A stretch of DNA of 64,000 bases from Gordius sp. MW1 (GCA_964036665.1 OZ038526.1:36766001-36830000), one strand, 5' to 3'; shown: positions 49,801 to 60,324, counted from the stretch's first letter. The notes: generated by a model from the sequence alone, not told the origin. Program-made: numbers and translations.

Positions 49801-51183
49801 ATGTAAATTTTTTCAAAAATAAAAGCATTAAGATCTCGCTCTTCCCATTGCAAAAATGGGTAGCAAGGACATTAAGACAAGAGGCGGTGCGCTTATTTAT
49901 GTATAAAATTAGGGCTAAATCCGCTTTTTAGCCTTGCTCTGGGGTTAATGTGTCCTAAATGCGGGTAGTGTTTGACGTGTAATGTAAGGAAAACAAGTTT
50001 TTTTAATTTATAAATTTGCCACTTAATACCCCTTTAAATATGATTCCCCCCCCCCCAATTTCAGTATAAAATTTAGCCTAGTAGAAGGGGGGGGGGGGGA
50101 GGGGGAGGTAGGTATGCACGAATTGAAAAGCAAATCTTTTTGTAAATATTTAATAGATCTAATATGTATTAGTGTGAACAATTGGACAACTTTTTAATAA
50201 TTAATTAGCACTTGATATTGTTTAAATTTAGAAAAAGTTCATTTAATAGCAACATTGTTAGACTAATAAAAAAAATATAATTAATATTTACAATTTTGGA
50301 GGTGTTCAAATATTTTTCCTTATTAAAGGACAGTTTATAGTCTCGTTTATATTTAATTCTCAAACTAAAAATCATTTCTTGTTATAAATTATTTTTAAAT
50401 TAAATCAAATATATGAGCAAATTTTGTTTAAATTTAAAAATTTTATACTTTGAGAGTAATCGCCTCCGACATAACTTCTTTTGTTTCGAATTTGATATTG
50501 ACCCAATTGCAGCATTCTAGCTTTAGGTTCAGACGTTTGAGCTTTAAGCTATATTTCATAAAAATCATTTAATATTAATTTGTTCATTACTAAAACTACC
50601 ACCTAATTTAGAATTTATTTGAGTTATATGGGTAGAGTAAAATTCCATATGATTCAATATTATTAGATGATTTTTACGTTACCTATCGATAGACCATTAA
50701 TAAAGTTTAATAAAAGTACATTATCATTTACTAGCCTAAAAGCGTAGAAATTCTGGAGATCCATTAAATTATTAATAATATGTATAACTTTTGCTAATAT
50801 TAAATAAATTAATTTAAAACCTTGGCATATTCCGAGAGCCCATTGATTTGGTGAAACAAGCGTTGCATAGTAGTGGAATTCATAGCTAAAATTTCGGCTT
50901 GTAGCAATTCTGTGTTCGGAGTTTCTATATCGTTTCCGATAATATTTTCTTCTATATCATATTTTTCTTCGGTTATTTCCGTAAGAACGAGAGCTTTATT
51001 GAATTTTAGGTATACAATTGGTAATAATAAGGCACAAGCCGCAACGGATAAGACAAAAAGACCCGCAATTATAGAAACTATGCTCGATTTCCCTTTAGAA
51101 AATGGTGTAAAGGACACATTTTCAACATGTTTCAATTTAGATTTACTCCCTTTCTCATCACTTTTTCCAGTCAAAATATCCAT
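36747..51183 (-). CDS. Membrane-anchored collagen with C4/spongin-like C-terminal domain
   Basis: Thirteen exons on the - strand join in frame to 800 residues plus stop: 51183-50821, 50548-50449, 43734-43580, 43095-42970, 42590-42465, 41781-41656, 41552-41427, 40743-40618, 40296-40171, 39696-39571, 39069-38709, 37845-37595, 37037-36747. Order: Lys/Ser-rich cytoplasmic tail (1-33); membrane segment (about 34-59, [20 protein letters not shown]); stalk with N-x-S/T site; furin-type RNKR (142-145); CRDC (156-159); Gly-X-Y triple helix from 162 to about 610 with breaks at Thr231 and Phe411; CNNC (611-614); then a 180-residue Cys-rich domain. That domain has [47 protein letters not shown] and ELSCVVC, as in short-chain C4 collagens. 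No signal peptide, so a type II protein like MACIT collagens, probably shed by cleavage. The host intron 50448-43735 is filled with transposons. Confidence 0.9.
43854..43993. mobile_element. hAT-type MITE with perfect TTTATAAA duplication
   Basis: 140 bp, ends CACGGGCGTAGCCAGG and CTGGCTACGCTCATG, flanked by TTTATAAA at 43846-43853 and 43994-44001. Lies in collagen intron 2. Confidence 0.9.
44443..44595. mobile_element. hAT-type MITE (CATAGGCGTAGCC) in collagen intron 2
   Basis: Ends CATAGGCGTAGCCAGG and CAGCTACGCCCATGG, with long G and C runs. TTAGCA on both sides is a likely remnant of the target duplication. Confidence 0.8.
44816..44994. mobile_element. MITE with TTGTAAAAACGGCTG ends
   Basis: Inverted ends TTGTAAAAACGGCTGGG and CAGCCGTTTTTACAA. 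The interior is a palindromic run of ACAAAACAGACCAAA and TTTGGTCTGTTTTGT. About 180 bp, non-coding. Confidence 0.75.
45756..47134 (-). mobile_element. Nested hAT element with GGCCCGGCCC subterminal repeats
   Basis: Terminal inverted repeats TAGAGGTCTGCATGGGCTG and CAGCCCATGCAGACCTCTA. Flanks CTTTTAAT (45748-45755) and TTTTTAAT (47135-47142) match at seven of eight. GGCCCGGCCC-type words cluster at both ends (45790-45880 and 47030-47120). A transposase end is encoded on the - strand. Confidence 0.9.
46149..46337 (-). pseudogene. hAT transposase C-terminus (dimerisation region)
   Basis: The - strand reads [20 protein letters not shown] and [15 protein letters not shown], the conserved end of hAT transposases (SATSERxFS, the Glu being catalytic, then a helix used for dimers). 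The rest of the transposase is not readable, so this is a remnant inside 45756-47134. Confidence 0.8.
47477..48910 (-). mobile_element. hAT element with GATTCGAATCGA subterminal words
   Basis: Ends TACGCCTCAGG and CCAGAGGCGTA, flanked by TTTCTAAA (47469-47476) and TTTTTAAA (48911-48918). Both ends are packed with ATTCGAATC and GATTCGATTCG words (47490-47600 and 48775-48900). It carries decayed transposase pieces on the - strand. Confidence 0.9.
47840..48400 (-). pseudogene. hAT transposase fragments (ZBED/Ac type)
   Basis: Piece 48399-48202 reads [20 protein letters not shown], matching the mid-region of Ac-type transposases (LxxxEWxxIxxLxxIL-PF). Piece 48028-47840 reads [20 protein letters not shown] then [15 protein letters not shown], the conserved WW-K-N-x-RFP-x3-LA-x3-LSIP region. 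The following catalytic segment is degraded and frames change between pieces. Confidence 0.8.
48955..49077. mobile_element. 5'-truncated MITE (CATGGGCGTAGCC family)
   Basis: Retains ATGATTTAGGAAGGGGCAAAA and the right end CTTTGGCTACGCCCATG. The left end is missing. Confidence 0.65.
49334..49493. mobile_element. hAT-type MITE with CTACTTGT duplication
   Basis: Ends CTGGGCGTAGCCAGG and CCTGACTACGCCCATGA, flanked by a perfect 8 bp CTACTTGT at 49326-49333 and 49494-49501. Confidence 0.9.
50449..50548 (-). CDS. Collagen exon 2: linker with RNKR furin-type site
   Basis: 100 nt between ATATAG acceptor and gtataa donor. It is open in the frame required by exon 1 (phase 0) and ends in phase 1, exactly what the next exon needs to give KCRDC. 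It encodes [20 protein letters not shown] then RNKR-S. It is too short to stand out alone, but phase and context support it. Confidence 0.75.
50821..51183 (-). CDS. Collagen exon 1: cytoplasmic tail, membrane anchor, stalk
   Basis: 121 codons in phase 0, starting [12 protein letters not shown]. The tail has nine Lys before a hydrophobic run of about 25 residues, which fits N-in, C-out insertion. The stalk is acidic ([12 protein letters not shown]) and holds NST near residue 105. The donor is gttttaa, the same unusual form as the donor of GNB5 exon 3. The + strand open frame at 50873-51199 is a shadow of this exon. Confidence 0.85.
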
Positions 51184-52680
51184 AATCCCCAGACAATAAC
51201 GGAAAACGATTTATTATTGGGGGTTTAAAGTAGATTCGTTAATCTTATTTAAAAAAATATGAAAATTTGTAAGCTATATTATAATGTAGGTTTGTATTTA
51301 ATGAATTAAACAAATTTTAATAAATTTTTGCATGAATTATATTACTTGCTAAAATATAAATAGAAAAAGTGTTATTTTTAGAGATTAAAGCTGAGGATAA
51401 ATTATGGGACAATCTTATATTACTTTTGCTAATTTTAATTCGTATTTTGGAATGGGGAGAATGAAATGAAGTGCAGTAAAATCGTATTGGGGATAATGTA
51501 AAATCCCGTATGCAACAAAAAAATAAAACTTAAAATCGCAATAAAAAATTATGCATTAAAAAATCTATGCAGACGGAATGATATGAATCATTAAGGAAAA
51601 GCCACCCTTTTATTTGAGAAAGGTATGCAGGGTCAAATAGTTTCACCGCCCCTTTAGAACGGGTGCAATAGATAAATACCGTAAGCCCCCCCCCCCCCCC
51701 CCTCCACCCATTGTAAAGGCCAAAATTGATTACCCTCCTAATTCAATCACCCTTCCCTATCCCCTAGCAAGACTCAATCAGTTTTGACCTACTATAAGCA
51801 GTTTAAAAGGCTGTTACTACAATTATAAGCGAATTAACTATGCATCTAATATATACGTGCTTTTTCTCGGGTTCCAGCTTTATTGGGACTTAATCTACAT
51901 TTCAAAGATTTAAATAGTTGTTGAGAATTGTGTAAAAGGATAAGCTTTTTTAAAATTATAATTTTTATAGTAAATTATTATATCTAATTGTTTTTTATCG
52001 TAATTAAGCAGCTCTTCTCAAGTTATATTGTAAAGCCTTGCATCTTGAATGCTTTTGCATAAATATTAATAATTACTCGGCAAAGGGGTATTAAATTAAC
52101 CTTCAAACTTTACAAAAAATAAAAAGGTCTAAACTTCATTAATTATGCAATAATTATGGGATATTATATGAAGGATATTAATGAGGTTGATTTGTTTGTT
52201 TAATCCAACCATAAAACCCATCCATTGCATACCCTTTTATAATAATTATATATTCATATATTAGATTAAGCGCTATAAAGTATTCTCCCAAAAACGAGCC
52301 TTGATTGGCCTTTATTGGAGATAATTATACTATACAAAATTATCGACGCATTTGAGTTAATGCAAATTGTGTCACCGTTAAGCTTAAGAGCAAATAACTT
52401 TTAATTTACCAAATAGAGGTCCGCATGGATCTTGCTGCTAATGATGTGCTGAATTAATACAAGGGGCAGTTAGGGCTCATGCGTTGACAAACTAACGATG
52501 TACTGTTACTGTTATCAAAATATTGCAATAACCATAGTTTTGTTTAAATAAAAATTTGTTTAAAAGTTGTTACAAAAGCCAAAATGAATTGGTATTTTAA
52601 AATATTGTTTATCTAGTTCGGATTAAACATTTCACCCAAAATTTGTTTCATTATTTTAATAGTAATTGCCTTTATAAACT
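51184..52680. other. Upstream flank of the collagen gene
   Basis: AT-rich, with a poly-C run at about 51685-51705. The collagen promoter should lie at 51184-52000, but no motif stands out. No gene recognised. Confidence 0.4.
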
Positions 52681-52945
52681 ACTAGCTGACCCGGCTAACG
52701 TTGTTTTACTAAAAATACAATTTTCTTCAATATAATAAAATTCGAAAAACTTCAGCCTTGTATGTATGACGTCATTATTGTATATGATGCTATGAATGAA
52801 ACTGGCCGGGAAATGTCCGATATTTTTAAAACTAAAAAGAATTTCAGGATCTGAAAAAGCTATTTTACCCCTGGCCGCCCTGGGCATCTACGGCTAAATT
52901 TTCGCGCGAATCGGGCCGGTAGTAGAATTTAGCCCTTACATACAT
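52681..52945. repeat. CTAGCTGACCCGG dispersed repeat
   Basis: Starts CTAGCTGACCCGGCTAACGTT and ends GGGCCGGTAGTAGAATTTAGCCC. Inverse internal copies are at 28126-28262 and 54765-54905, and a variant start (GATGAACCCGGCAAACGTTA) at 56181. Such ends are common to dispersed non-LTR-like repeats of invertebrates. The family is not assigned. Confidence 0.65.
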
Positions 52946-52996
52946 AACATTTTTATTATACTTTTAAATATCTAATTCAGCCTTGTATGTATGACG

Positions 52997-54573
52997 GCTC
53001 ATAGCATTTGCTCATATTAAACTGTTAGTTAACTTATAATGCTGCTCAGGCACACAGCTCTATACATGAGTTACTTTTTGCTACTATCTTTTCGCCTCTC
53101 GAGCATTTTCATCTGATACTGTATCCTACTCATGCGTAGAGTAGGATACACAGTGCTTGTGAGAGGACAGAGCTTACAGTGAGCAATACTCACTGGAGCA
53201 AATTACCATCACTAATTATAGGTCATATGACGTCTTTATTGAGTGCCAAAACGTATAAAACAACGTATAAAACAAAAAAACTTGACCCCTAAAAAACTAC
53301 TGGACCGATTTGGCCCGAACATATCTTAAAACATGCTCCGGAGTATGGGGAATAAACTGTGAAATTTTGAGCCAAATAGGTCTGGTAGTTTTCAAAATTT
53401 GGTGGTGGCATAAAAACAAACAAACAAACACACATCCACACAAACACAAACATAGTTTCATTTTTATTAATTGACATTAGCATTTTTCCATTTTTTTAAC
53501 AATCAACTTGAAAATAGAATAAACTAGCTGATTCTCATCACTAATTCAAACTACATAAATTACTCCTGTTTTTAATTTGACTATTAAAAGGTAAATTATT
53601 TCAATAAAGTTATATTTTAAATTTCTTAAGGTTAACCGTGAAGTTTAGCTAATCCTCATCGTTAATTTAAATTACATTTAATACATATTCAAAAGCAAGT
53701 AATTTAAATTTTAAAATGTTTCTTGCAAATTAAATTAATATGATATGATAACTTGTTTATAAAATTTATTTTTATAGTGGGAAGCTGTCTCTGCATTCCG
53801 AAGAAAAAACACGAAAAGAAGAAAATTTATTTTAAGATTTATTCTTTAAATATAACCACAATTACCACGCCATCTAATGTTGAGATATATCCTGAAATGG
53901 TCCGGCAGGTGGCTCTCCGTGGGGAGATAAACATATCTACAGAACACATGTAATTATGAATAGATGTATGTGAGTATGGATCATACGTACCTATGGATGG
54001 ATGGATCATACGTATGTATAGATGTATGGTTCATACATATGTATAGATGGATGGATCATACGTATGTATAGATGTATGGTTCATACATATGTATCGATGG
54101 GTGGTCCTTAATTGCATACATCTATTCATAAATTTATTTAATGTTAAAATGCTTTTATTTTTTAAAATTGATACACGATACAATAAAGGAGCTTAAAATA
54201 ATATTTTAAATAAAAAAAAATTATTCATCACATTCGTCAATAGCCAACACGGGCCATGTGTCAGATAAACATTTGTAATTATATTTAGATATCAAAATGC
54301 CGATTTTTTGGCGTAAAATAAAGCTGGGTGAGTATTTAGCTTAGGGGGATCTGTTTCCTATCGATTTAAAAAGTGCTAATGCTTTTTTGCCAAGAGTAGC
54401 CGAACCGGAAGCTACTATTGGAATAAAAATCTTAGAATGAGCATTGGCTCGGTATTTGAGTGTTTTACGATCTTCGGCACAAGAAAGTGGGTTATAATTA
54501 TTATTAGTTGGCGCAAAGATATCGATGCAGGTAAAGTCCCATGCTAGGAACTTACCATCCTCCCAGGGGATCA
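52997..54573. repeat. 1.57 kb direct duplication, copy 1
   Basis: Nearly identical to 58198-59759, including a 64-codon - strand frame, an ATGG/ATAC-rich microsatellite (53990-54100) and an RT fragment at its right end. The only clear length difference is about 15 bp near 54310 (TTTTTTGGCGTAAAATA present here). Confidence 0.95.
53990..54100. repeat. GGATGGATCATACGTATGTA microsatellite
   Basis: About 24-40 bp periodic units of GTATAGATG(T/G)ATGGTTCATA. Duplicated at 59175-59300. Confidence 0.85.
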
Positions 54574-54610
54574 AAGAAGCTCCGTCGGGACTAACCCTGC
54601 CGAGAGATTG
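54341..54610 (-). pseudogene. RT retroelement C-terminal fragment (copy 3)
   Basis: The - strand reads SPDGASLIPWEDGKF, LAWDFTCIDIFAPTNNNYNP, SKIFIPIVASGSATLGKKAL and FKSIGNRSP. It matches the RPDG, FTCID, FAPS and FKEIGRRSPP region of 14691-15851. It is truncated at both ends and repeated at 59525-59757. Confidence 0.85.
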
Positions 54611-54764
54611 TTTTCAGCAGCATCCAACATAGTCACAAAAAACAGTTTTGTCCTCGTGTGTAAATTATATTATATGTTTGAGAGATTAATGGTATTAACA
54701 AGAACATAATATTAATTCAATTTTAAAGAAAAAAAAATTAAAATAAAAATTCCTTTTAGTTTTA

Positions 54765-55060
54765 AATAAGGGCTAAATTCTGAAACTACCCGCCCGATTC
54801 GCTCGAAACTTTACCCGTAGGTGCCCAGGGCGGCCATGGGTAAAATAACCTTTTCCGATTCCTAAAATACCTTTTCATTTTAAAAATATCGGACATTTCC
54901 CGGCCAGTTTCATAAAAATTTCGACTTATTTGGCCAATGGTCATTTTTTTCATTGGTCAGTAGCCAGCGGACGGTCATAAATTCATATTATCAATGATAT
55001 TAACAAGAACAAAATATTAATTTAATTTAAAAAAATATATAAAAATTTTTGTCCTCTCCC
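54765..55060. repeat. Mixed dispersed repeat: CCAAT unit and CTAGCTGACCCGG internal part
   Basis: GGGCTAAATTCTGAAACTACC...GGACATTTCCCGG (54765-54905) followed by one unit of TTGGCCAATGGTCATTTTTT with GTCAGTAGCCAGCGG (54928-55050). Confidence 0.75.
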
Positions 55061-55074
55061 GAGCTTGAACCCTG

Positions 55075-55403
55075 AGTTTACAATGTTTGTTAATTTCATT
55101 AATTGTGTGATTTATGACCAAACAGAATAAAGGGGGGCCTAGGAAGTCGCCTTGTTGGATCCTTTCTGCGGATTCAAGGAAGAATTTTTCAAATTTCAAA
55201 ATTGAAGGGCACCCGTAACTTAAAATGATGTAGTTAGTGTATTGGGGAAATAGCTTGATAAAATCGTTAATAAAAGCTGTGCGGCGAACGCTGTTGAAAA
55301 CATTTTTAAAATCCAGTTTTAGAAAGGAGTCACCCAGAGGGAGGTGTTCCAGGGCTAAGCGTGCGGCGTAAGTAGCTATCTCGCACCCTCTTTTGACCAA
55401 CAA
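55075..55403 (-). pseudogene. RT core fragment of the same retroelement family (copy 4)
   Basis: The - strand reads KRGCEIATYAARLALEHLP, SFLKLDFKNVFNSVRR (motif A with the catalytic Asp), SYGCPSILKFEKF, QQGDFLGPPLFCLVINHTIN and INKHCKL. It is the region before the YLDD box of the 15852-17712 copy and stops short of that box. It is better preserved across motif A than the 16.6 kb copy. Confidence 0.85.
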
Positions 55404-55472
55404 CTCAACCTCTAAATAAAATTAACAAAAAAATTGCATTTAAAAGGCTGCAAAATATAAAAGAATATCTCT

Positions 55473-55709
55473 GTGAAAGATCCATGCTGGTTTCTTGCTT
55501 ATCAAAAAATTAGCGGACCGAGCTCGGGCAATTGGTTTTTTCGTATTGGGGGACCAATTAAGCCTAAAAAACTAAGGCATATTTCAAATTCAAACAATGG
55601 CTCCGGCTTGGGTTTACAGAGAATTTGTAAGGAGCTCTTTGCAAATTGCGCTCATGGAAGAAAGACCACAGGTGCAATTGGGTCACGATTTAAACAAATT
55701 AATTGTTAA
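55473..55709 (+). other. Unassigned 78-codon open frame
   Basis: Less AT-rich than its surroundings, reading ISGPSSGNWFFRIGGPIKP and GSGLGLQRICKELFANCAHG. I recognise no domain and no splice-consistent partner exons. It may be retroelement debris. Confidence 0.2.
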
Positions 55710-55844
55710 TGCTTTTTTATGTACAAACTTATTATTGTAGATAATATTGATGTTTTTTTTATCAAAAACCCATTGTAGATATTGAATGTATATAATTTAA
55801 ATTATTTTTGTTTAATCGAAACTTTTTGATACAAAATCTACGCC

Positions 55845-55870
55845 CCCCCCCCCCCTTGAGGCAATCCTGC
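55845..55870. mobile_element. Poly-C MITE end fragment
   Basis: TACGCCCCCCCCCCCCCTTGAGGCAATCCTGCCTAG resembles the right end of the 57857-58112 element. No partner end found. Confidence 0.4.
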
Positions 55871-56180
55871 CTAGAACACTGGCCTTTGGATACTTGTGTT
55901 TTGTAAAAGTAACACGACAAACATTGCAATACGTCCAACTTGATCAAGATGTGAAATTGACTAAAACGGGCGAACCTTTCATGTCCAAATAGGTTTTAAC
56001 GTTGTGTTCTACGGGCAAAGTTATATATAAATTATCTTGAATCCATAAAATCTTCCTTTTGCATATATTTGTCAAAATATATTTCATACATATGTGGCTT
56101 TTTTATATTTTTAAGCCATTCGCGTTCTATATTGTGAAAGGTGCTATGATAGAAATTAACTTTAGATTTTATTTTGCACT

Positions 56181-56260
56181 AGATGAACCCGGCAAACGTT
56201 ATTTTGCCATTTACCCGGGTGTATTAGCAGAATATATATCATTTTATAGATAAATTTCAA
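56181..56260. repeat. Fragment of the CTAGCTGACCCGG dispersed repeat
   Basis: GATGAACCCGGCAAACGTTATTTTGCCATTTACCCGGGTGTATTAG is a variant of the start seen at 52681. Confidence 0.5.
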
Positions 56261-56442
56261 TAGATTAAGAATATATCAAATATAATTGATAAGTGTTTAT
56301 TATGCAAAAATTTTTAAACAAATAGTTAAAGAGGGTCCAAGGCCCAGGCCCACTTAATTTATTTAGCCACGCAGGAGGGGACACGACCGTCCTATAATAA
56401 TAATTGACGTGAAAAATAAGCAAAAAAATGACTTTGATTTAA

Positions 56443-56765
56443 CATGGGCGTACGCAGGTTTTGAATTAGGGGGGGGGGGCAGAATTAAAATAAGATTTTT
56501 TCTGACACCAAAAAAATAATTTAAAAATTTTTCAGCGAGCAAAAAAAAGGTCTCGACATCCAAAAATTGTCCCTACCAAAAATTTTCCTGAGAGCAAAAA
56601 AAAGGTCCTCGACTATCCAAAATTTGGGCAGTGGCTAATTAGGGAGGGGCAGTGTCTAATTAGGAAAGGGCAGTGACTAATTGGGGGGGGGCAAAACATA
56701 ATTTTTTTTTTTAATTTTTAAGGGTTTTTGTATTGATAATTTTTTTTATTACCCAAATAAGTTTA
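56443..56765. mobile_element. MITE-like insert, CATGGGCGTACGC start, right end unclear
   Basis: Left end CATGGGCGTACGCAGG with a G run. The interior has repeats of GAGCAAAAAAAAGGTC and GGGCAGTGxCTAATTAGG. A clear right inverted end is missing. Confidence 0.55.
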
Positions 56766-57848
56766 TCCAATAATATAATTTACACGGAAAAGCTTCTTTT
56801 ATGATATGGAATAAAAAGCATATATGTAATTAATTGGGGAAGAGCATATTAATACTTATTAATTGCTATGCAATTTATTTATGATAAAGCTTAGCATAAG
56901 CCTTAAAGAAATGTCACTGAGTTTTAAATGTAATTTAAGTTTCTTCTACAAAATAAACGCATAACCATGACATAAAATACTTTGTAGAATCTAATGTTTA
57001 TATTCCTCTGGTTCATTCATATTGTAACGGGTCTAGCCTGATTTAATATGAAAGAAAATTTTTATGCAGCAATAAAACATTTAAGCTTCATATATTATAC
57101 GTATAGTTGTAAAGTTGCTGTTTTGCTCTGACTTGGACGTAAACACATATCTAGCATATGTGCTCGGACGCATAAGCTTTGTCATCAAGAGGGGTAAAAT
57201 GCTTGAGGAGTTAAGTTGTAACAGCAAATACAAGCTCAAGCAGTAAAAATGTTAGCTTGTTTGCAACTTTAAATAAAAGTAGTTTTGTAGGAGCAATTGC
57301 TGATAGCAAGTTGCTTGTCCATTTTGCTCAACGAATGTGTTAATTAATTATGTGACATATCGCAATTAATCTGCTCAGCAAATGTGTTAATTACTTATGT
57401 CTTATGCGAAATTTCCCACCTTTTATAAAACCTTGCATTGTGACCTGAACTAAAAATATTATTAAATATAAATTTAGAAACATTAAGTCATATTAAAAAT
57501 GTCAAAATAATTATTTATACAATAAAACATAATTTCGCCATTTATAAAAAATAAATCTTAAAAATCATTTTAGATATATATAATGAAAATCCAGAAAAAA
57601 TGAGTTCGAGCCTTTAATATAATTAAAACATTTACACCTTTTCTTAAAAACGATAAAATATAAAGTTAAACCCCATTAAAATTGTCAAAAAAATTATTAC
57701 CATCTGGGTGAGACAGAAAATTCAAAAATTTATAATTAAATAAATTTTACATGTATAAAAAATAAATTTTGATTTCAAAATATATTTTAGCCATATATAA
57801 ATAAAATTGCAAAATAAATTAGCCTTAAAAAATATTAATCCATAACAA
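56766..57848. other. AT-rich DNA, no gene seen
   Basis: Nothing recognised. Confidence 0.35.
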
Positions 57849-57856
57849 ATAGCCAT

Positions 57857-58112
57857 TGGCATAGGGAGGGGTGGTTTTCCGATTAGAACCCCTCCCATGA
57901 TTTTTAATTTATATAATTTTTACATTGTATATTTATAAAAAAATATTTGTTGGAATTTTATTTTGTATTTTATTATTTTTACGCCAATATCACTTTAAAC
58001 TTTTAGGAAACAAAACATTTAGAACTCAAAAAAATCGTTACAAAAAATTTGATCTTACAAATTTTATACCCCCCCCCCCCCCTTTGAGGAAATCCTACTT
58101 ACGCCTATGCAA
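57857..58112. mobile_element. hAT-type MITE with ATAGCCAT duplication
   Basis: 256 bp, ends TGGCATAGGGAGG and CTTACGCCTATGCAA, perfect 8 bp duplication ATAGCCAT (57849-57856 and 58113-58120). The open frame inside (57925-58116) is A/T-driven. Confidence 0.85.
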
Positions 58113-58197
58113 ATAGCCATGTTATTGTTGAACAACAGAATGTATTAAAACAAAACAACTCATTATAATGTGATATGAGATGCTATGAGCAGTGCTT

Positions 58198-59759
58198 GCT
58201 CATAGCATTTGCTCATATTAAACTGTTAGTTAACTTATAATGCTGCTCAGGCACACAGCTCTATACATGAGTTACTTTTTGCTACTATCTTTTCGCCTCT
58301 CGAGCATTTTCATCTGATACTGTATCCTACTCATGCGTAGAGTAGGATACACAGTGCTTGTGAGAGGACAGAGCTTACAGTGAGCAATACTCACTGGAGC
58401 AAATTACCATCACTAATTATACGTCATATGACGTCTTTATTGAGTGCCAAAACGTATAAAACAACGTATAAAACAAAAAAACTTGACCCCTAAAAAACTA
58501 CTGGACCGATTTGGCCCGAACATATCTTAAAACATGCTCCGGAGTATGGGGAATAAACTGTGAAATTTTGAGCCAAATAGGTCTGGTAGTTTTCAAAATT
58601 TGGTGGTGGCATAAAAACAAACAAACAAACACACATCCACACAAACACAAACATAGTTTCATTTTTATTAATTGACATTAGCATTTTTCCATTTTTTTAA
58701 CAATCAACTTGAAAATAGAATAAACTAGCTGATTCTCATCACTAATTCAAACTACATAAATTACTCCTGTTTTTAATTTGACTATTAAAAGGTAAATTAT
58801 TTCAATAAAGTTATATTTTAAATTTCTTAAGGTTAACCGTGAAGTTTAGCTAATCCTCATCGTTAATTTAAATTACATTTAATACATATTCAAAAGCAAG
58901 TAATTTAAATTTTAAAATGTTTCTTGCAAATTAAATTAATATGATATGATAACTTGTTTATAAAATTTATTTTTATAGTGGGAAGCTGTCTCTGCATTCC
59001 GAAGAAAAAACACGAAAAGAAGAAAATTTATTTTAAGATTTATTCTTTAAATATAACCACAATTACCACGCCATCTAATGTTGAGATATATCCTGAAATG
59101 GTCCGGCAGGTGGCTCTCCGTGGGGAGATAAACATATCTACAGAACACATGTAATTATGAATAGATGTATGTGAGTATGGATCATACGTACCTATGGATG
59201 GATGGATCATACGTATGTATAGATGTATGGTTCATACATATGTATGGATGGATGGATCACACGTATGTATAGATGTATGGTTCATACATATGTATCGATG
59301 GATGGTCCTTAATTGCATACATCTATTCATAAATTTATTTAATGTTAAAATGCTTTTATACTTTAAAATTGATACACGATACAATAAAGGAGCTTAAAAT
59401 AATATTATAAATAAAAAAAATTATTCATCACATCCGTCAATAGCCAACACGGGCCATGTGTCAGATAAACATTTGTAATTATATTTAGATATCAAAATGC
59501 CGATTTAAGCTGGGTGAGTATTTAGCTTAGGGGGATCTGTTTCCTATCGATTTAAAAAGTGCTAATGCTTTTTTGCCAAGAGTAGCCGAACCGGAAGCTA
59601 CTATTGGAATAAAAATCTTAGAATGAGCATTGGCTCGGTATTTGAGTGTTTTACGATCTTTGGCACAAGAAAGTGGGTTATAATTATTATTAGTTGGCGC
59701 AAAGATATCGATGCAGGTAAAGTCTCATGCTAGGAACTTACCATCCTCCCAGGGGATCA
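58198..59759. repeat. 1.57 kb direct duplication, copy 2
   Basis: Near-identical partner of 52997-54573, about 5.2 kb downstream in the same orientation. It ends at GGGGATCA exactly where the palindrome begins. Confidence 0.95.
59525..59757 (-). pseudogene. RT C-terminal fragment, duplicated copy of 54341-54573
   Basis: The same reading as copy 1 (FTCIDIFAPTNNNYNP, FIPIVASGSATLGKKAL). It differs at a few bases, including one in the DFTCID region. Confidence 0.8.
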
Positions 59760-60200
59760 TTTGAAAAGCTTAATGGCGGCTGGACCCTGTGTTGCTGTTT
59801 TCTAAATGTTATTTTTGTCATCATAACACATTTTTAATAAATGATAAACTATAACTTTTCGTTAGGAAATATATCGTTGGGTTCGTTTTTATATCTTGAA
59901 CTATGCTTAGATCTATGGGCGTAGCCAGGGGGTGGCAGGGACGGGCGACTGCCCCCTCTAAATCTAAAAAATCTTTAAAATTTCATATAATTATGATTAA
60001 AATTTCAAATAAATATTATTTTGCCCCTCCCTAAATCATTATTGCCCTCCTCTAAATCCTATCCTGGCTACGCCCATGCGTAGATCTTCGCTGTTTGTTA
60101 CGTCGCAAGTCCATTATTATTATTCAATTAAATTTCATTATTCTCCATTATGTATATTTGTATAAATAATTAACTAATCATTTTGCATTTAATACCCGCC
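59760..60200. repeat. Palindrome, left arm
   Basis: About 440 bp that is the near-perfect reverse complement of 60478-60917, including a MITE at 59914-60078. The outer end is TTTGAAAAGCTTAATGGCGG. Confidence 0.95.
59914..60078. mobile_element. hAT-type MITE in the left palindrome arm
   Basis: Ends TATGGGCGTAGCCAGG and CTGGCTACGCCCATG. TAGATCT on both sides is the likely target duplication. Confidence 0.85.
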
Positions 60201-60324
60201 CTTTTAATAAAAATGAACAAAAAAAAGTTGCACATTTTTGTGTATTATCTAAAGTTCTCCATTCATTAAAATTCATTTTTAAAAACACCGTTGTCATAAA
60301 ATCCTTAAGACTCGGTATAGTAAA

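Noticed and set aside
50873-51199. 108-codon + strand frame
   Set aside because: Antisense of collagen exon 1, which has phase-matched neighbours on the - strand.
53289-53483. 64-codon - strand frame, identical copy at 58490-58684
   Set aside because: Identical only because of the 1.57 kb duplication. It has a low-complexity VCLFVF region from an ACAAACA tract and no known domain.
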